From NCBI GenBank assembly GCA_035539855.1, contig DATLHO010000156.1, positions 1 through 14,268 on the forward strand: DNA of 14,268 nt. Reading direction: 5' to 3'. How positions within the stretch are numbered: the first letter of the stretch is position 1; every line of letters starts with the position of its first letter. Shown piece by piece: positions 1 through 7,063 of the stretch. Source of the DNA: DATLHO01 sp035539855 (GTDB taxonomy: Bacteria; Bacteroidota; Ignavibacteria; OLB7). Position numbers and translations under genes: made by a program. The notes below the pieces were generated by a model that made no database searches, was not told the origin of the DNA, and worked only from the letters and a program-made list of their open reading frames with translations.

Positions 1-936
<936 letters not shown>

Positions 937-1347
937 CGAACGCGTCGCAGATTGTACACAAAGGTGGACTGGCCGCGCGCGCGCACAGAGGCTTACCTTT
1001 TCATCATCTGATACCAGAGTCCGCGTCGACCGGCCGCCGGCCGTGTGCCGCGGGCAAGGCCTGCATCGTCAGCCGCGCCGCTCGGCGCGGCCTTCCCGGG
1101 TATATGCCGGATCGTAGGCCGTTCGCACTTTTTCCACGCATGAGGTCCCCCGAACTCCGGGCCCTGCACCCGGGCCACGGCGCTCATACTTGATTGAATT
1201 CCCCCGCCCCTTACGGCGACGCGTCGATCGGCCGACCGGCTTCGCGCGTTGGCGGAGGGCGTCGTATTTTTTGAACAGAATTCAATAAGTCATGACGCCC
1301 TCCCGGGGGCTCGAACTCCTCATGCCGTATCGGACAGCATCACCGTC
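937..1347. other. Intergenic region between mutase and HTH/LuxR regulator
   Basis: No coding region is supported here; the only open frame of note (about 64 codons, minus strand) lacks any protein-like features. A GC-rich hairpin (gccgcgcc / ggcgcggc, loop gctc) lies at 1072-1091 but has no T-run after it, so it is a poor terminator candidate. AT-rich patches at 1186-1201 and 1264-1293 stand out in otherwise GC-rich DNA and probably contain the promoter of the regulator. No clear -35/-10 or Bacteroidota -33/-7 pair could be placed. Confidence 0.6.
1254..1303. promoter_or_regulatory. Nested inverted repeat upstream of the HTH/LuxR regulator
   Basis: Arms ggagggcgtc (1254-1263) and gacgccctcc (1294-1303) are a perfect 10-bp inverted repeat around a 30-nt AT-rich centre. 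The centre contains a second perfect inverted repeat, TTGAACAGAATTCAA (1271-1285). An octamer in the opposite orientation to part of the inner repeat, TTGAATTC, sits at 1194-1201 (mate GAATTCAA at 1278-1285). It lies 45-94 bp before the preferred regulator start at 1348, a position suited to an operator or a 5'-UTR hairpin. The repeats are seen directly; the regulatory role is inferred. Confidence 0.45.
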
Positions 1348-2568
1348 GTGAGCGTATCCCGTTTCGACCGTTCCCAGATCAGCGAGACGCCCCGGCAGCT
1401 TCGGCAGCTCGTCCGCCAGTACGCCGATTCGTCGGGCGTTGAGCGCATCGGCGCGCTGCTGGCGCTGAAGACCGATCCGGCCCTGACGCTCGTCGAGCTG
1501 TCACGGAGGCTGGGTCGCTCGCGCCGGGCGGTACAGCGCTGGCTCGAGGCGTACCGTCGCGGCGGCATTACCGAGATGCTCTCGCCGGTGATCCGCCGCG
1601 GACGGCCCCGGAGGATGCACGCCGACGCGGTCCAGGCGCTGCGGCAGGAGCTCAAGAACGCGCGGCTCGGCGGGCTCACCGACGTCCAGGAGTACCTGCA
1701 ACGGCAGTTCGGGCTCGATTTGAGCCGTTCCGGCGTCTGGTACATCATGCGGAGGGATCTCAGCGCGGTGCCGCGGGGGTGGATGACGCTGCACGACGAG
1801 TTCGATCGCGAGCACGGCGAGCTCGCGACGGGGCGGGGAATTCCTCGCCGCGTCATCGATTTCCTCAACGCGCTGCCGACGACCGACGACTCGCGCCAGT
1901 GGGTGATCGACTTTCGCGAGGCCCTGGCGCTGTTCCTCGGCGACGTCGACCGAATCTCGATCAACGTCGATCTCACGTACGACGGTGAGCTTTCCGAAAC
2001 CAGCCAGATTGTCACCCAGCACGTCACCACGGCCTCGAGCGCGCGCAGCCGGATGGCGATCACGGTCGCCCGAGACCGCACCGAGTCGCCGTCGCAGCGC
2101 CTGTTGCGCGAGGCCCGGGCGGGCGGCTTTCCGGTCGCCTCATTCCACGAGCCGAGCTCGTTCGATTACTTCTTCGGTGGTGGCGCCTACCTTGGATCGG
2201 TGATTCTCTGGAGGAATTGCACCGAACCGCCGATCTCCGATGAAACGCTCACGGTCATGGCCGAGCTCGAGCGCTTCATTCTCTTCGCCCTCTCCGACAT
2301 CGTCGCGCGGAACAAGGCCGCCCGCCCGGTCGACACGGCCTTCAGCGACGCCCTGCGGCGGATGAACGCCGATGCCGAGCTCAGCGCTCAGGAGCAACGC
2401 ATCGTGATCCTCCAGTTGATGGGGCATTCCTACAAGGAAATGGCCGATCTGCTGTCGGTCACCGTCGATACGATCAAGAAGCACTTCACCCAGATCCACC
2501 GCAAGACCCAGACCCGCAGCCAGTCCGAGCTCTTCGCCAAGTACTTCACCTTCCGCATCTCCGAGTAA
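1348..2568 (+). CDS. Regulator with IS630-type HTH, GAF-like middle and C-terminal LuxR-type HTH
   Basis: Probable cytoplasmic transcription regulator of 406 residues with two different DNA-binding modules. Residues about 32-78 form a homeodomain-like HTH of the kind at the N-terminus of IS630-family transposases (LSRRLGRSRRAVQRWLEAYRRGG). A GRPRR linker follows at 85-89, and residues 104-139 match the companion winged-helix part (GGLTDVQEYLQ...GVWYIMRRDL). Residues about 170-323 look like a sensory domain, possibly GAF-like, ending in a long helix (ERFILFALSDIVARNK). Residues 343-399 are a LuxR/GerE HTH (LSAQEQRIVILQLMGHSYKEMADLL, then TVDTIKKHFTQIHRKT). There is no DDE catalytic domain, so it is not an intact transposase. 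The GTG at 1348 is preferred because the preceding in-frame segment back to a TTG at 1249 runs through an AT-rich inverted repeat and does not look like protein; neither start has a clear ribosome binding site. The signal sensed and the target genes are unknown. Confidence 0.8.
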   Translation: MSVSRFDRSQISETPRQLRQLVRQYADSSGVERIGALLALKTDPALTLVELSRRLGRSRRAVQRWLEAYRRGGITEMLSPVIRRGRPRRMHADAVQALRQELKNARLGGLTDVQEYLQRQFGLDLSRSGVWYIMRRDLSAVPRGWMTLHDEFDREHGELATGRGIPRRVIDFLNALPTTDDSRQWVIDFREALALFLGDVDRISINVDLTYDGELSETSQIVTQHVTTASSARSRMAITVARDRTESPSQRLLREARAGGFPVASFHEPSSFDYFFGGGAYLGSVILWRNCTEPPISDETLTVMAELERFILFALSDIVARNKAARPVDTAFSDALRRMNADAELSAQEQRIVILQLMGHSYKEMADLLSVTVDTIKKHFTQIHRKTQTRSQSELFAKYFTFRISE

Positions 2569-2869
2569 TCCCGCTACCCGTTTCCGGTCAACCGCCGTGG
2601 CCAAAATTCCCCAAAGGTGTACTTGAGTACCCCCGTCGGGAAGGGCTACGTTTGAATCACGAGTTAGACATGTCCCCCCGGCGGTCCCACGCGGGCGACA
2701 TCAGCACCCCCCCCACGAGCACCGTCATAGGTGCCACGTTGCTGGCGTCGAAATCATCCCTCCCGCGCGGTGTCTCCGTGCGGAACAGCGCGGCAACACG
2801 GCCCTTCGACAGACGGTGATCTCGTCAGCAGACAGAGAATCACGAACCCATTATCCGTCGAAGAGTCCT
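2569..2869. other. Intergenic region / long leader of the secreted protein gene
   Basis: No gene is supported here. It contains a Bacteroidota-type promoter (2619-2654) and then about 210 nt of probable 5' leader. The leader has a C-run at 2707-2714 and a weak stem atgtc...gacat near 2669-2701. No rho-independent terminator for the regulator gene was found, so read-through from it remains possible. Confidence 0.5.
2619..2654 (+). promoter_or_regulatory. Bacteroidota-type promoter with palindrome over the -33 element
   Basis: TACGTTTG (2647-2654) matches the Bacteroidota -7 consensus TAnnTTTG at every defined base. TTG (2623-2625) lies 21 bp upstream, within the spacing usual for the -33 element. 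The -33 TTG sits in the centre of a palindrome, GTACTTGAGTAC (2619-2630; arms GTACT/AGTAC), which could be an operator. The predicted transcript would start near 2661, leaving a leader of about 209 nt before the ATG at 2870. Confidence 0.55.
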
Positions 2870-3427
2870 ATGAAGAGCTTTATCTCCGTCGTTGCCGCGC
2901 TCGTTCTGTTCACCGTCGTCGCCAAGGCGCAGGATCCGATTCATCCGATCCCGACCCAGGGCGCGACGCTGATCGCCCAGTTGCCGATGTCGACGACCGT
3001 CTGGGTCGAGGTCTACGGCAAGGTGAAGTCCGACAAGGTGTCGAATCACCTCTTCGTCTGGCGCACGGGTACGGGAGCGGTCGAGTTCTCACTGGGAACC
3101 TCGACGATGATGCCGGAGACGGGACTCGAGATCGACTACATCGGGACGCAGCAGATCTTCCATCAGGTCGCCGCCAACGCGGTCGCCGAGGGAGCGCGTC
3201 TCGGGTTCATCCCGCCGAGCGGGACGCAGACGACGAAGGTGTGGTACGAGTCGAACGTCGAGCGCATCGGCAGCGGCATCGCGACCCGCTTCGCGGCCTG
3301 CACGAGCTTCACGATGGTCGCCCGCGATTACTCGGTGAGCTTCAACAACGGCAGCGCGACGGTCACTGACCTGTCGACGACGAACTACCCGTTCGGCTGC
3401 AGCGCACCGTCGAGCACCGTGCAGTAA
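2870..3427 (+). CDS. Small secreted protein of unknown function
   Basis: I do not recognise this 185-residue protein. It begins with a clear Sec signal peptide (MKSFISVVAALVLFTVVAKA), probably cut between A20 and Q21, which leaves an N-terminal glutamine as is common in Bacteroidota. The mature part is rich in beta-forming and Ser/Thr/Gly residues. It has only two cysteines, C144 and C177, which could form one disulfide. There is no lipobox, no membrane segment and no T9SS sorting domain, so a periplasmic or released protein is likely. The ATG at 2870 is chosen because it starts directly on the signal peptide; an in-frame start at 2816 would place 18 polar residues in front of it. Ribosome binding is weak, but an exact -7 promoter motif lies upstream. 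Confidence 0.75.
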   Translation: MKSFISVVAALVLFTVVAKAQDPIHPIPTQGATLIAQLPMSTTVWVEVYGKVKSDKVSNHLFVWRTGTGAVEFSLGTSTMMPETGLEIDYIGTQQIFHQVAANAVAEGARLGFIPPSGTQTTKVWYESNVERIGSGIATRFAACTSFTMVARDYSVSFNNGSATVTDLSTTNYPFGCSAPSSTVQ

Positions 3428-3528
3428 GAGCAGGCGCCAACGCAGACAGAATGTTGACCGAGTGAGCGCGGCCCTCCGGAGGGTTCGTCACCCCGACACC
3501 TCCGGGGGCTGCGCCGCACCGGTCGAGA

Positions 3529-3563
3529 GCACGCCCGAAGCGTGCCGCACGCCCGAAGCGTGC
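3529..3563. repeat. Tandem pair of 17-bp hairpin repeats
   Basis: The 17-mer gcacgcccgaagcgtgc occurs at 3529-3545 and again at 3547-3563 (period 18). Each copy is itself an inverted repeat: stem gcacgc/gcgtgc with loop ccgaa. It is non-coding in both directions as far as can be seen. It resembles a dispersed intergenic repeat family, but only this location is visible. Confidence 0.7.
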
Positions 3564-3876
3564 GAGACAATGTCAGGATGACGGCTTCGACGAGGAGCCG
3601 AACGATCATCCGACTCGCCTGGTCCACCATGATCGGTAGGATCGAGCAATCGACGGGGGTCCGCCGTCGATCGGAACTTGAAGGTCCACTTCTGAGAACG
3701 TCCGATCGGCATCAATGCAGGGGATAGTAAGGTCGTATCCCGCTGCGAAGTGAGTGCCCATCACTATTGCGGAAGATCCCACGAAGGCGTGGCAAGTGCC
3801 CGCCGCCCTTCGAGCAGACGTCGAGAGCCTAGATCGCCAGCGGCTGTGCCCATTGCCCTGGCAGCATCCGATCATC

Positions 3877-3936
3877 AAAGGGCAGCATGAGGTCCAACCC
3901 CTGTAACCGGGGAATCCATGCTGCCCTTTTTGTTTT
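3877..3936 (+). terminator. Rho-independent terminator, + strand
   Basis: A perfect 13-bp stem, aaagggcagcatg (3877-3889) with catgctgcccttt (3917-3929), is followed by a T-rich tail (ttgtttt). The 27-nt loop carries a second small stem (cccc/gggg, 3898-3901 with 3909-3912). It is oriented for a + strand transcript, but the nearest + strand stop codon is 450 nt upstream at 3427 and no + gene follows until 6644. It may end a long 3' UTR or a separate small RNA. Confidence 0.65.
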
Positions 3937-4125
3937 CCCCGCCTTCGACAGTACAGGGCGTCCTCCCCCGGCGCCCGGTCGAGGTGACTCTCTCGAGGCG
4001 TTCTCCCCCCGACGATCCGGCCCCCCCGTTCTCCCCCGACGTCCGCGCGCGTAGCCGCCTGGCGCCGCCTGCGTTCAGCAGGCTCGAGCGCCCCCCTCCG
4101 GGCGGCGCGTGCGTGGACTGCATGA

Positions 4126-4178
4126 GGCCGAAAAGAAGAAGAGGCAGTGCCGCAATGGCACTGCCTCTTCTCGTTTTC
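4126..4178 (-). terminator. Terminator of the OmpA-family gene (possibly bidirectional)
   Basis: A perfect 15-bp stem (4137-4151 with 4157-4171, loop gcaat) lies 25 nt beyond the minus-strand stop codon at 4197. On the minus strand the stem is followed by ttcttttcgg. On the plus strand it is followed by cgttttc, so it could also stop + strand transcription. Confidence 0.85.
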
Positions 4179-4196
4179 GAAACGACCGTCGGACGA

Positions 4197-5876
4197 CTAT
4201 TCGACGACGAACGTGATGCGCCGGTTCTTCTGGCGCCCTTCCTCGGTGTCGTTCGGCGCTGCCGGCTGGGCGGACCCGAGCCCGCGCACGTCGATGCGCG
4301 CCGCGTCGATGCCGCCGACCTCGCTGACGTAGCGACGGACGGCCTCGGCGCGCCGCAGCGAGAGCTGCGCGTTGTAGCGCTCGCCGCCGACACTGTCGGT
4401 GTGGCCGCAGACGGTGATCCGCATCCCCTCGCGCTCGCTCATCAGCCGCACGAGGCGGTTGAGCTCGAGCTGCGACTCCGGTCGGAGCTCGAAGGAGTTG
4501 TAGTCGTAGAAGATGTTCGTCAGCGTCACCTCGCTGCCGCTGCGCAGCGGCTCGAGCAGGATGTCGTTCTGGCGCTCGTCGTAGCTGGCGGTCACCGGCA
4601 CGGTGTAGCGGTGCGAGCTGAAGCCGTAGCCCGACGCGCTGACCGAGATCGCGTAGTCGCGCCCCGGCTCGAGCACGAGCGTGTAGCGTCCGCTCGAGGC
4701 GTTGCTGACCGCGTTGTAGATCGTGACGCCGCTGCGCAGATCCTCGATCGCGATGTCGGCCGCGATCGGCTCGCCGCTGACGCGGTCGATGACGCGCCCG
4801 CCGAGGATCACGACCTGGCCGGGCCGCATGATCTCCGGCAGCGGCGCGACGAAGATGTCGTTGTCACCGTCGCGGGAGCTCGACAGGTACACGCGCTCGC
4901 CCGAGGCGGGCACCGACAGGAACGCGTCGTCGCCGGCGGTGTTGATCGGCGCGCCGACGTTCTCGGCCTCGAGCCACGTGCCGCCGATCTTCACGGTCAT
5001 GTAGATGTCGTCGCCGCCATACCCCTGCGGCCGGTCCGCCGCGAAGAAGAGCGTCTTGCCGTCGGCTGCGATGAACGGCGCACAGCTTCCGCCGGGTCCG
5101 TTGACCGACGGACCGAGGTTCTGCGGGAATCCCCACACGCCGTCGCGCAGGTGCGAGACCCAGATCTGCTGGGTGCCGTCAGGCGAATTGAGCGTGGTCG
5201 CGAAGTAGAACGATGCGCCGTCGGCGCTGATCGATGCGCCGTAGACCTTGAAGCGGACGCTGCGGTCGCGCGAGTTGAAGAAGTCGTTGATGCCGCCGCC
5301 GAGCCCGCGCAGCTCCGACCAGCGCGCGCCCTTCAGCCGCGCGTGGTAGAAGGGCCCGCCGTCGGATTCCCACCCCGGTCGCAGCGACGTGAAGTAGGCG
5401 CCCTGTCCGTCGGGCGCGATCGCCGCGACGTCCTCGTCGCCGCTGGAGTTGATCGGCGCGCCGAGGTTCACCGGCTGGCTCCAGCTTTCGCCGTCGGCGG
5501 CGATCGCCAGTCGCGTCGAGACCCAGACGTCCATGTCGTAGCGGTTCTGCATCCGCAGGTAGTTCGCCCACGGGCGATCGTCGCGGCGATCGGAGGTGAA
5601 GAACATGACGAGACCGTCGGCGCTGACCAGCGGCTTCTCTTCGCGGTCGTCGGTGTTGACGACGTCGAGCACGCGCGCGGCGCGGCCACGCGCGATGTCG
5701 GCGTAGTCGAGTCCGAAGGAGAGATCGGGAGAGCGGCGGATGTCGCGGGCCATCAGCGCCGCCGGCGCCAGGAGCGCGAGCAGCGCGAGAACCCGCAGGA
5801 GGCAAACGCGGCGGCCGGCCCGTGAGGGAGCGGGGGCCGGTCGTACGGTCGCGGAGAGAGACGGACAGGAAGGCAT
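4197..5876 (-). CDS. PD40 beta-propeller / carboxypeptidase-regulatory-like / OmpA C-terminal domain protein (PorE-like)
   Basis: Envelope protein of 559 residues, probably periplasmic and bound to peptidoglycan. A hydrophobic stretch at 25-42 (CLLRVLALLALLAPAALMA) acts as signal peptide or anchor. PD40/WD40-like propeller repeats follow, with blades visible near 85-97 (SADGLVMFFTSDR), 153-166, 216-228, 269-293 and 320-342. Residues about 355-442 are a carboxypeptidase-regulatory-like beta-sandwich (GGRVIDRVSGEPIAADI). Residues 448-559 are the OmpA peptidoglycan-binding domain (GHTDSVGGERYN, LSLRRAEAVRRYV, KNRRI). The order propeller-CRD-OmpA is that of PorE, the T9SS-associated protein of Porphyromonas gingivalis, but the TPR region and lipobox of PorE are absent, so the role is inferred. 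GGAG lies 5 nt before the ATG. The in-frame GTG nearest the hydrophobic stretch is an alternative start. Confidence 0.88.
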   Translation of the reverse strand: MPSCPSLSATVRPAPAPSRAGRRVCLLRVLALLALLAPAALMARDIRRSPDLSFGLDYADIARGRAARVLDVVNTDDREEKPLVSADGLVMFFTSDRRDDRPWANYLRMQNRYDMDVWVSTRLAIAADGESWSQPVNLGAPINSSGDEDVAAIAPDGQGAYFTSLRPGWESDGGPFYHARLKGARWSELRGLGGGINDFFNSRDRSVRFKVYGASISADGASFYFATTLNSPDGTQQIWVSHLRDGVWGFPQNLGPSVNGPGGSCAPFIAADGKTLFFAADRPQGYGGDDIYMTVKIGGTWLEAENVGAPINTAGDDAFLSVPASGERVYLSSSRDGDNDIFVAPLPEIMRPGQVVILGGRVIDRVSGEPIAADIAIEDLRSGVTIYNAVSNASSGRYTLVLEPGRDYAISVSASGYGFSSHRYTVPVTASYDERQNDILLEPLRSGSEVTLTNIFYDYNSFELRPESQLELNRLVRLMSEREGMRITVCGHTDSVGGERYNAQLSLRRAEAVRRYVSEVGGIDAARIDVRGLGSAQPAAPNDTEEGRQKNRRITFVVE

Positions 5877-5970
5877 CGAGGCTCCGAGGTTGCGCCTGAG
5901 CTGGACCCGCGGCGCGACTCACCATGAGCCGACCGCACGAGGCGCGGTGCTCGACGACGCCAGCGGAGGC

Positions 5971-6264
5971 TTACGGCCCGTCGGAGATTGCGTCACCTCC
6001 GATCGTGCGCCGCGTCAGGACTCCTCCTGCTTTCGCGTCGAGATCACCGAGCGCGAGGTAGCGCTTCTGTCGCACATCGGTCGGGATCACCGTGATGCGA
6101 CTGGCGCGCTTTGCCTCGCGAAGCCTTTTGTCGAGCGCCGGACGGCTGGCCGTCGTGCTCGTGCCGCGGTCACGCTTGACCGGCGGGTTGCCGCCGCTTG
6201 CGAGCGACGGCGTGGCCACGAGCGCGCACAGCGCCCCGGCCAGAAGAAATGTTCTGATCCCCAT
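5971..6264 (-). CDS. Small secreted protein of unknown function
   Basis: A 97-residue protein I do not recognise. It starts with a good Sec signal peptide, MGIRTFLLAGALCALVATPSLA, with likely cleavage before SGGNPP. The Cys in the hydrophobic core is not in a lipobox. The mature part is short, basic and polar (KRDRGTSTTASRPALDKRLREAKRAS), followed by a possible beta segment. It lies 94 bp upstream of the OmpA-family gene on the same strand and may be transcribed with it. The ATG at 6264 is chosen over a TTG three codons earlier because the signal peptide begins there; no Shine-Dalgarno sequence is visible. It could be a spurious frame, but the signal peptide argues for a real gene. Confidence 0.55.
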   Translation of the reverse strand: MGIRTFLLAGALCALVATPSLASGGNPPVKRDRGTSTTASRPALDKRLREAKRASRITVIPTDVRQKRYLALGDLDAKAGGVLTRRTIGGDAISDGP

Positions 6265-6643
6265 GCTGCCCAAATGGTATTCAGAGGTTCGAGGAACGCC
6301 GGCCGCCGAACTGGCGGACGTCGTCGACGGATCAGCCCGATCCGCCGGAGGTCGCTCGAGTGCGCGGTGCCCACCGCGGGTCTCTCCGTCGGTCGCTGCC
6401 TCCTACCCCGTTTCCGTCGCTGTTCGAGCGTTCCATCTGCCCGGATGGAGTCCTCGATGTTGACGGGCGATCACGGTCACTTCGCATGGCGAAGCGCACG
6501 ACCGGATGAGCTGGGGGGAATGGGAGAGAGCGAGAGAACGTGGAAAGACCGAGGCGAAGATAATCCCTTCGGCGGTGCGGGCCAACGTTTTTTTACCGGT
6601 TGGCCCGCGGTTGGTGTGACGTGGGGAAACTGGGAGAACGACG
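6265..6643. other. Divergent intergenic region
   Basis: This stretch separates a minus-strand gene (start 6264) from a plus-strand gene (start 6644), so it should carry promoters in both directions. No exact TAnnTTTG element was found on either strand. A purine-rich stretch lies at about 6510-6560, followed by an inverted repeat flanking a T7 run at 6577-6608. No coding region is supported. Confidence 0.5.
6577..6608. promoter_or_regulatory. 10-bp inverted repeat flanking a T-run, upstream of the 6644 gene
   Basis: Arms gcgggccaac (6577-6586) and gttggcccgc (6599-6608) are perfectly complementary, separated by 12 nt that include seven consecutive T. The element ends 35 nt before the ATG at 6644, so it is either an operator over the promoter or a leader hairpin. 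It is not a standard terminator because the T-run is in the loop, not after the stem. Confidence 0.45.
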
Positions 6644-7063
6644 ATGAACGAGCGATTTGACGTCACCCGCGCAGCCGACTACCTCGGCCGCGGCGTGATC
6701 ATCGACCTCGAGATCAAGGGCAGGACCGACGAGACGATCGAGCGTCGGCAGCTCTACGGAGAGATCGAGAGGATCAGCGAAGGCGAGGGTGTGGTCGTGC
6801 GGTTGTCGCCGTCGGGCCGCGAGTACCGGCTGCCGCCGATGCTCGAGGACTTCGAGCGCCTCACCCAGGGCGTGCGCACGCTCGAGCCGGGAGGCGTCGC
6901 GGTCGAGGGAGCCGAGCTGCTGGTGCGGTGCGTCGTGCACGAGCCTCCGCCGGAGATGGACGTGCCACCGGTACGCGAGCTTCCGCACGAGAATCCCATG
7001 CTCGAGCAGGACGGGCGCGGCGGCTACCGGAGCATCGAGGACAGCGAGCGCTCGGTGCCCTGA
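6644..7063 (+). CDS. Conserved-looking hypothetical protein, beta-rich
   Basis: A 139-residue soluble protein without signal peptide or membrane segment. Residues 12-100 alternate short beta-strands (GRGVIIDLEIKG, RRQLYGEIERISEGEGVVVRL, REYRLPP). The sequence resembles an uncharacterised family of small cytoplasmic proteins with the pattern 'QLHG-I-ERI---GI-V-L--SG--Y-LPP', but this is from memory of the pattern and no function is known. The tail from about residue 101 is Pro/Glu-rich and probably disordered. GGGAG (6632-6636) lies 7 nt before the ATG, which fixes the start. Its stop codon directly abuts that of queC on the other strand. Confidence 0.75.
   Translation: MNERFDVTRAADYLGRGVIIDLEIKGRTDETIERRQLYGEIERISEGEGVVVRLSPSGREYRLPPMLEDFERLTQGVRTLEPGGVAVEGAELLVRCVVHEPPPEMDVPPVRELPHENPMLEQDGRGGYRSIEDSERSVP

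Larger units (their letters stand above)
3428..4196. other. Long gene-poor region with repeats, terminators and a C-rich tract
   Basis: No confident protein gene is present between the secreted protein and the OmpA-family gene. In order it holds a perfect palindrome ccctccggaggg (3472-3483), two tandem hairpin repeats (3529-3563), a block of more balanced base composition (about 3600-3880), a + strand terminator (3877-3936), a C-rich stretch (3965-4037) with a 15-16 bp direct repeat, and a strong terminator hairpin serving the minus-strand gene (4137-4171). A 90-codon minus-strand frame at 3606-3878 lacks the codon bias of neighbouring genes. Confidence 0.6.

Noticed and set aside
1072..1091. 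Hairpin as a terminator for the mutase gene
   Set aside because: Stem of 8 bp is perfect but there is no T-run on either side and it lies 136 nt past the stop codon.
1348..2568. Intact IS630 transposase
   Set aside because: Only the DNA-binding part is present; no DDE catalytic domain or flanking terminal inverted repeats were found, and the C-terminus is a LuxR-type HTH.
3606..3878. 90-codon minus-strand frame as an intact gene
   Set aside because: No ribosome binding site, no gene-like codon bias, and it begins at the + strand terminator; kept only as a possible remnant in the findings.
3918..5825. 635-codon open frame on the + strand
   Set aside because: Antisense to the OmpA-family gene, starts inside a terminator hairpin, and has composition-driven Arg/Val/Ala-rich sequence with no domain.
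6262..6280. TACCATTTG as a -7 promoter element on the minus strand
   Set aside because: Its spacing has one extra base, it lies only a few bases before the ATG at 6264, and no -33 element is present.
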